The notes beneath the pieces were generated by a model that saw only the letters and a program-made list of their open reading frames with translations, searched no databases and was not told the origin of the DNA. From positions 67,073,652 through 67,137,651 of the forward strand of contig NC_079496.1 in the NCBI RefSeq assembly GCF_030052815.1: a stretch of DNA of 64,000 nt, in the 5' to 3' direction. Below, piece by piece: positions 56,483 to 64,000 of this stretch. The stretch is from Hevea brasiliensis (lineage: Eukaryota > Streptophyta > Magnoliopsida > Malpighiales > Euphorbiaceae). Positions within the stretch are counted from its first letter, which is position 1; every line of letters starts with the position of its first letter. The position numbers and the translations under genes are program-made.

Positions 56483-59400
56483 TGTAACACCCCTATTTGC
56501 ATAGCCTAGTATATTTCACTATTCTGGTGACCGGTGTCGACCACACTTAAGACAACTAGTTAAGCCCTAAACACAAACAATTAGTAGTTGTCAATTAGTT
56601 AAGTATAAATAAGAAAAACAGAACATAAGAAGTTAAACGAGCCAAGAGTCACAGCAATGGGTTACCTTCTCGGGAAGGACTGCGAAGTCAATTTAAACTC
56701 AAATTTCGAATTGTAAAATGTGACGCCGCGGTCCTTAGGACTATTAAAAACATAGTGGAAAAGAGAAAATCATGAAAAATAATTATTAAGCCAGTCAAAT
56801 AATTAGGTTAGGGAGCCGAAAGAAATATTGAATTATTTGCAACCGGGTTGAATAGGCGATGGGCAATATGGTCAATTGACCCCGAGAGCTGACTCCTAAC
56901 CTAACTGTCAATTAAAATCGGAGAAAAGAAATTTTCAAAGTAGGGAATTAAATTAAAGAACTAATGGAAAAAAAAAGAAAGAAAAAGTAAAAAGTGATGG
57001 CATCATGCATGACCTCATACATGATGCAATAAATATATAATTAATAAATTTAATTAATTTGATTTTTTGGTCTTCCATAAGACTAAAAGCATAAAGAAAA
57101 GAAAAAAAAAACAAACAAAAAAAATCATCTTCTTCCTCAACTTCCGTCTCTCTCTCTCTCACCCTCTCCCTCACAAAATACTCCATGAAAGCTCATTTTT
57201 TAGCTTGAAGAAATCAAACTTTAGCCATAGAAATTGAAAGCCTCTTAATTAAAACTTGTTTTGAAAACTAGAAGAGGAGATTGAGCAAGAAAGAAAAAAG
57301 AAAAAAAAGAAGAAATTGGGTTATTGAACTTCAAAGTTGAGGTAAGCTATTTACTTTGGAATTTTGAGTTTAATACATGTGTTTATGATTGAATGAACTT
57401 AGAAATATGCTTAAATGAAAAGAAAATTTTTTTTGAGGGACCAAAGTTGAATTTCAACCAGCTAGGGTTTGATGGTGTATACATGTGTTTTGATTGAATT
57501 GGTAGAGTAGGTAAGCTTAAATGGGTCAAGGAAGCATGTTTATAGGTATTTAATTAGCTAAATGCAACAAATGGCATGAACTAGGGTTTTTAGCATCTAG
57601 GGTTTTGGGGCCAAAGATGTGAGCATGGGTCAAATGGTGTGTTTGACCTTGTTTGAGATGAAAAATGGTCATTTGTGACCAATTGAGATGTGTTGAAAGT
57701 GTTAGAAGTGAGTTTAAATTTGGATTAAAAATGGCCATGCTGCAGACAACAGGACCAAGGTCCTTTTTTAGGGACCGAAACTGAAAATTTACAAGTCCAA
57801 TTGGTATGAGACCAGTTGAGAATGAAAATATACACAAAATGGAACATTTTTCATTTAGGAATCATGCCCAAAAAGTGACCAAAACCTAGTGAACAAATTG
57901 ACCAAATCTGGATTTATGCAGTCTGACCTATACAAAAATAACTAAATGAACAATGTTTATTCATTTGGACATAACTTGGGCTAGGCAGGTCTAAATGACC
58001 TGAAATTTTTCCCTGGACAGTTGAGATATAAATCTAAAACTTTCATGAAAAACACAAACCCATATTATGCCCTTAACCAAGTCATTTGGCCACCCAAAGT
58101 TGGTGACCTAAAACTGCCAGAACCAGTTTGGTGCCTAGTAATCTGGGTTAAGTCCAATCCGACAGCCATGATTCAAATGGCTATAACTTGAGCTACAAAA
58201 CTCCAAATAGAGTGATTCAAAAAGGAGAATAAAGTTAAGACAATAGGGAATATTTTCTATGAAGAAAGTTTTGTCAAATTCTAACAGAAAAATGACCAAT
58301 GGAACAGTGCAACATAAGTCACCAAAACTGAAAAATTGCAAATTTGCCTAAAAGACTTAGAATTTGAGTAAACAACCAAAACCAACAAATTTAGTAACCA
58401 AAATGTGGTATGTGGGTGAAATTGGAATTCCCACACCTATTAAGCCTTAGAAAGTCAACAAATTGACTTGAATAGTGTCGTGAATAGTAACCCCGGAATA
58501 CAAATTTTAAAGAACGTCAAGTTTAGCACATTAGAGCTAGGTAAAAGTGACTGTAAATTTATTTTTGGATTTATACTAAGTTATGATGCTGAAACACTGT
58601 GAAACTGTGTGTTTCAGTGGAAAAGAATACCGGAAAGGAACCCAAAGTGTCGAGTCAAGGCCAAAAGGCGGCTCATATAAGGTTTGTGCACAACGTAGAA
58701 TTTCTGTAAATTCTCTTCTACATATTATTTTGAATAATTTGAAATATTGAATTGTGACATCATTGTGATGAAATATTTATTATGCTTTTGATTTAAATTG
58801 TTAAAAGTTATTTGTGTATATTTGAGATGGCATAAATGTTTAGTAAATTGTTAAGATAAGTTTTGAAACCACAGTGTCATGACCATATATTTGAACACCT
58901 CACTAGCATGACTAGTGGGGGTAATCAGTTTCCAATTTTGATTCCTTCTCTGGCTGAAGTGTTGAGGTGTGTGCCAGTAGAAGAAGAAATTAAATGGATA
59001 TCCATATATTTGAGCTAGCTAGCCTTGTGATGTGACTTCTCCTTAGCCTCTGGCTATTGAGATTATATTTGTTTCGAATAGCATGATATAACTGTGGGTT
59101 TTATGAAATTGGTTTTGATACTTCGAAATGAAATTGTTTGGATTAAATTCTCATAATTCATGTTTTGTATTTAATTCTCATGTTTAGTCCAAATTTTGAA
59201 TAAATGTAATTTAAATTCCGCATAAAGTTTATTTTAGTATGTTGTGCACCGCTGAGTCCTAGTACTCAGAGATAGCTGTTATTGCTGTCGCAGATATAGA
59301 GACTAGAGGAGCAGCAGATTGAGCTGCTGAGGATTGAGGAGCTACCTGCTTTGAAGTTATCGGGTATATTTTATACCCTGACTGTAAAAATTTATTTTGA

Positions 59401-60004
59401 TGTATGTAATATATGTAAAGGTATGGACATGTAAAACTGGTCTTGAGCAATTTGTATAAAGTTTGTAATAAATTTTAGTTTGAATTTCTCTTAATTTAAA
59501 TTTTTGTAATGATATATATAAATTGTTTTATCTTTAATGAAATATGAGTGGAAGTATTTTGCTTTAAATTGAATGAAATTAATTAATGGTATTTTGATGA
59601 TTGTTGAATATTAGAAATTGTGGATTTGAATTTTTGGAGATTGATAAATGATGTTGAAATTGATTGGGATGATTATGAAATTGAAGAAGTTGTTGAGACA
59701 AATTATTGGAAGTGTTTTTTTTCAGGTATTTGAAGAACTATTTTCTCAAAATACAGACAGCACTCTATCGAAATTTCTATAAAATTTTCGGAAAAATAAA
59801 ATGGGCCAAAAATTTTAACTAGTTTTCAACTTTAATTAAATGTTTTAATACCTATTAGAAAATGCTCAACACTTATAAAAAGTGAGAAAATGATTTTAAA
59901 ATCCCTTGTAGTGTACTTAACGAGTTATCGGTAGGTGAAGTTCGGTAGTTCATTAGGTATTCTATGGGATCATGTTATGCCTTATAGAGGGGTAAAGTGT
60001 GACA
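56483..60004 (+). repeat. T2 3' LTR
   Basis: 3522 bp, TGTAACACCCCTATTTGCAT to GTGTGACA. The hairpin stem is at 59252-59269 (CTGAGT with ACTCAG). Confidence 0.95.
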
Positions 60005-60009
60005 GATCC

Positions 60010-60182
60010 ACTAGGTTGAGATAGTAGCCACTTTCTTGCTTTATCTCTAAGAGAGAATGGGAATGCTTTTAGTCAAATTGCATCTTTAGAGACACCATTC
60101 ATCTTGAATGTTTCACAAAGAGCAAGAAAACATTGGAAGTGTTAGTGTGGATTTTCCATTAATGATCCTCTAAATTGAGTCT
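60010..60182 (-). pseudogene. Athila-like gag, first part
   Basis: Minus-strand translation from 60182 gives TQFRGSLMENPH, FLALCETFKMNGVSKDAI and LKAFPFSLRDKARKWLLSQP with stops between, matching the conserved start of plant Athila capsid (LFPFSLRDKA-WL type; from memory of the family). It continues in the same sense at 48060 once T2 and one TSD copy are removed. Its upstream end is cut by T7 at 60183, with AGTCT (60178-60182) the probable TSD. Confidence 0.72.
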
Positions 60183-61466
60183 TGTAACACCCTCACTTTA
60201 GCTAGTCCATGCATTTGACTGTTCTAGTGATTAATGTCGATCCAGATAGTCGGAATGTCTGGAACTATATGTAAACTAGAGTGAGGAGTCATAAATAGAC
60301 CAAATAATGATAAGAAAAATTAAGGAAAAATTTTAGAAATAAAACACAACTAAGTTAAATGAGTCGGTGTCCCGGTGATGGGTGACCCTAATGGGAAGTT
60401 GCTGTCTTTACAGCTAGTAGCCCTAAACCCGAGGAAAATCCAGTGAAATAATTTCTGGGATGCTAGAGAAGAGTTACAATGCCTTGGGTAGCATTAGAAT
60501 GCCAAGAAAAGGTTAGGAGAATTTTTAAGATCGGTACAGATAATTTTAGTCTGTTAAGCAAAACGAAGGGCATTTTGGTTATTTTGTCTTCAGAGATGAT
60601 TTTTGACCAACTTATCCAATTAAGTAAATAAATTATATGACATGAAATATGAATAAAAAAAATTGATGAAAATTAAATTAAAAATGATAAAAGAAAGAAG
60701 AACAAGAAAGTAAAAATAAAAATGAAATTTAAGTTAATTATTACACAAGGATGACATCATAAAAATTGGTAACCAATTAAATGTTAAGAAATAATTACTA
60801 AGGGATAAGAAACAAATAAAAAGAAAATAAAACTGACTAAGTTTATCATCTTCCTCATTTCTATCTCCCATGGCCGGCACACCCCAAATAAATGTCTTCC
60901 TCCATTGTTGTTTTAATTGAGCTTCATTTCTCCAAAAATTTCCCCATAAAACCCTAAACAACCTTCACAAAAATTAATCCTCACACCAACAGGAAGCTTT
61001 TGATTGTCACAAAGTGTAGAAATTCTAAGGTTTATACAAGTCCAAGAAGTGCCACTTAAAGGTTAATGCTAGCTTCTCTCTTCTTTTCCTTTCTAATGTT
61101 TAAAACAAGGTTAAGTATGAGTAAATTACATGGGAAAAATTGAAATCCATGCATGAAAAGAAAGACCTAGATTTCGACAAGCCTAATAGGATGTGGGGTT
61201 TGATGGTTTTTGATGGATTTGAATGGCTTAGAAATGGTGTTTGATGTGTAGACATTAATTAGAAATTGATTAGTATGTCTAATGTGATATGTGTTGTGTA
61301 AATCTTGAAATGGAGCTAGGGTTTGATATAAAAATTAGGAATTTAATGATAGGTTGATAAATTGTTGATGTTGAGACCAATTATGGACTAATTGAATGAT
61401 ACACTTGAATTGTATAGATGTTTTTAAGCACATTTGTATACTATCGCATAGCATTTAGGTAAGTAA
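60183..61466 (+). repeat. T7: T1-like LTR, 5' 1.3 kb
   Basis: Begins TGTAACACCCTCACTTTAGC and follows the T1 LTR start (GAAAAATTAAGGAAAAATTTT, then AGTTAAATGAGTCGGTG and the CGGTGATGGGTGACCC block) but with many differences, so it is a separate subfamily. It ends where the antisense T4-type LTR starts; its remainder should lie to the right of the window. Confidence 0.82.
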
Positions 61467-64000
61467 TGTGACACCCCTCACCCGACTACAGTGTAGCCGA
61501 GCAAGGCATGTCACACTCGGTGCCGGAGCACCCTATTTTATCTTACTTTATTTATTTAAAAATTTTGTTCTCGTTATATTTTAATATCAATTATTTTTCT
61601 ATGGAGAAACCAGCGGAATTTCCCCTGTTTTTATTACCATTTGGCATATTTTACTATTCACCTGCTTGAAATTTTAACAATATTTTCACAATAAAATCTC
61701 ATCAGTTATTTTCATAATCATCTCATCACACATTCAATTCTTGTAACTCATTTGCATACATATCCATTCATACTCAATTTATGTATCAAAATTCTCAAAC
61801 TTTATAATTTACATGATTTACAAGCTAATTTCATAAATTCACAATTTACATGATATACAATTAATTACAATACCATAATTTACATTACGATTAATAACTA
61901 ATTATAAATACATAAAATAACTTTTATGAGCCCTATCTACATGCATTGCTGAGGAGGTGACAACTTGAACACTTCTGACACTTCTGCAGATCTGGACTCC
62001 AAAAATCCCAGTCAAATGTCCACTGGGTTTTAGCTTCATTACCTACGCAAAGGAAACAAATCCATCGCGCTAAGCATTTTTGCTTAGTGGTGCAATAATA
62101 TAACAAGAAAATAATATATACAAATAAGAAAGACTGAAGTATAATTCTAAAGTATAATTTAGATCCTCGGGTATCTATTAAATTTGGTATGATATTTCTA
62201 ATATTAACTATCTTATATTCTATTTTATCCCTCTTTGGAAGTGTTGAGTTTATATAGTAATAATATTCGATATACAGATTAATTATAGGAGTATTGTATT
62301 TTCGGTTCCTGCCATTTTGAAAATTTCATTTGTACTACTTGATTTAGTTATGTTTTCATTGCTAATCTTTTTTCTCATTTCATTCAATACTAATGTTCTT
62401 AAATAATTTCAATAATTTACACTGCCCAGGTAAACTATGACAGGCTGACTAAACTGGATAAAGGTCATTGGCACTAGATACCACAGTGCCTCAGGCCGTC
62501 ATACCATGGCACGTAGAACGTCAACTACGTATGCAGTCAGTATGGCTAAAAAGCCATGATAATATATAATCAAGCATAAAAGCCATGAGTGCGGGTATAA
62601 AGTCATGAGTGCAGGCATAAAGCCATGAATACAGGCATAAAGCCTTACACAGTACTGCTAAAATAATACCCTATTGGCATGCCAATCTATCCAATCTGAC
62701 ACACGTGTCTAGGCAATACATGGGCACATAGTACCATTAAATGTTAATATATTATGTTTTATGAATTCATTATTTCATGACAAATTCCAATTATAAAATA
62801 TACATTCATTTGATCATTCATATGATCGCAATTCACATCAATTATCCTTCTATACCAGTACTTAAAGTATTAGTCCTTTTCACAATAATGAGAACTAATG
62901 TCTCATTCATATATTAATATGATTCATTTATTCATTCATTATGTCATTCATATGATCACAATTTATAACAATTATTTCATTATATATTCCATTATATATA
63001 TTTGTTGTAACATTCTAAACTATATTTCCTAGTGGAAATACAATATCTAGACTCATTTTAATCTAATGCATATATTCATGAATATCATTTATATAATTCA
63101 CAATTTATCAATTATATCATCTATTTTTCCTTTCTAATTCCTTATCTAATTTATTACATCATTTTACATGTCCCTAGGTTCAACATTTTTGTTTATGTTG
63201 ATTTCCAAACCATATTTCAAAATATATTAACAATGTCTCCTACGTTCTATTTGTGATGAGAATACAAACCTCATCTACACATTTACATAATTTAAAAATT
63301 TATTAAATCATTTAAGTGAGATGCCTTTCACTCCATTAATTTTGGTTATTACTATGCACTTGGCCATTCCTACATAAAAGTTGACTTTTTAATTCATAAT
63401 AGATTTGTTAAGCCTAAGTTCACCACGATACCACATTTTGCATTTTATTTTTGTTGGCATTGATTGCCAATACCATTTCAAAGTTTATTTTATGTTATTC
63501 AAAATTTTCAGATTTCATACCTTAAGTTTACTGTTCTACTGGTCATTATTACAGTGAAAATTTAACAAACTTTTCTTCATAAAAGTTGTTGTTTTATGTG
63601 TCTTCTTTAATTTCCTTTTTGAATCACTCCATTTGGAGTTTTGTAGCTCAAGTTATGGTCAATTTACCATAACTGGCCAGATTGGTCCTTACCCAGATTT
63701 TCTGGGCAAATTTGGTTCTGCCAGATTTGGTGTCCTAAGTTGGACTAGCAATTTGAATTTGTTATATTCAGAATTTGATTTTGTGTTCTTCTTGAAAGTT
63801 GTTCTAAATTGTCTAATCTTCATTGATATAAGATTCAAGTCATTTGGATATTTCTATACTGAGTTATAGCAAATGAACAAACACTGTTCATTTGGTCAAT
63901 TTCTAAGACCAGCAGGTTGGTTACCCAGATTTGGTCAATTTTTAGGGTATTCTAAGTTTGTTTTCTGGTCAAAATTTCTTCATCAAAGTTGTGTCATTAT
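61467..64000 (-). repeat. Antisense T4-type LTR, running off the window
   Basis: Begins TGTGACACCCCTCACCCG, the reverse complement of a T4-like LTR end, and continues in T4 order: CTAAGC/GCTTAG hairpin at 62070-62087, the ACCATGG/CGTCATACC region near 62500, and the CTCCATTTGGAG box near 63626. 2534 bp are present of an expected 3.7 kb. Preceding bases AGTAA (61462-61466) are the predicted TSD. Whether it is solo or full length cannot be seen. Confidence 0.85.
62573..62645 (-). repeat. 20-bp tandem repeat in the antisense T4-type LTR
   Basis: Four imperfect units of GCATAAAGCCATGAGTGCAG. The T4 solo LTR at 14085-14215 has only scattered GCCAT/ATGGC words in the matching place, so the array grew in this copy or its lineage. 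Confidence 0.75.

Larger units (their letters stand above)
48066..60004 (+). mobile_element. T2: complete Tekay-type gypsy element
   Basis: 11,939 bp with TSD GATCC (48061-48065 and 60005-60009). LTRs are 48066-51591 (3526 bp) and 56483-60004 (3522 bp), similar but not identical; a stretch of about 30 bp near the start of the 3' LTR is missing after GGTGTCGA. Primer site, gag, protease, RT, RNase H, integrase, chromodomain and polypurine tract follow in order. It is uninterrupted, so it is the best reference copy in the window, but its pol is broken. Confidence 0.96.

Overview
The window is plant DNA (an angiosperm; the species cannot be named from this sequence). It is transposable element from end to end. 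I see no host gene, tRNA or rRNA. Every convincing reading frame belongs to a decayed LTR retrotransposon: Ty3/gypsy chromoviruses of the Tekay (Del) type with 3.1-4.2 kb LTRs, one Ty1/copia element that looks Angela/BARE-like, and a fragment of an Athila-like gag.

The elements are stacked inside one another, and 5-bp target-site duplications (TSDs) let the insertion order be read. Family names T1-T7 are mine. The outermost layer is a minus-strand Athila-like gag (47554-48060 and 60010-60182). Into it went a T6 LTR (minus, to 47553), a complete T2 element (48066-60004, TSD GATCC) and a T7 LTR (from 60183), which is itself cut by an antisense T4-type LTR (61467 to the window end). T6 is cut by T5 (to 46548). 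T5 appears to be cut by the copia element (8401-10418 pol, 3' LTR 10439 to about 45332). The copia coding region is interrupted by an antisense T1 LTR (6093-8400), itself interrupted by a T1 element whose 3' half starts the window (1-6092). The copia 3' LTR carries element T1-b (10659-39743, TSD ATACT) and an antisense solo T3 LTR (39864-43542, TSD TGATA). T1-b holds a solo T4 LTR in its 5' LTR (11709-15388, TSD AGATG) and a solo T2 LTR in gag (17714-32026, TSD GAACC). That solo LTR contains a young, complete but non-autonomous T3 element (18485-29382, TSD ACCAT). The deepest path is Athila > T6 > T5 > copia > T1-b > T2 solo LTR > T3, seven levels.

All gag-pol frames are broken by stops and frameshifts. 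Many stops are CAG to TAG or TGG to TAG/TGA, the pattern expected from deamination of methylated cytosine. T3 has nearly identical LTRs but carries only gag, a scrap of protease and about 0.9 kb of unrecognised DNA.

The most interesting signals are in the LTRs rather than the coding regions. A short hairpin after an invariant ACCACT or near-invariant context is kept in every Tekay-type LTR whose 3' part is present, with compensatory base changes between families. A second hairpin near the LTR start also varies in sequence while still pairing. One T1 integrase has a 75-nt intron-like insertion absent from its relatives. T1 LTRs facing each other at 2554-8400 could form a long fold-back RNA.
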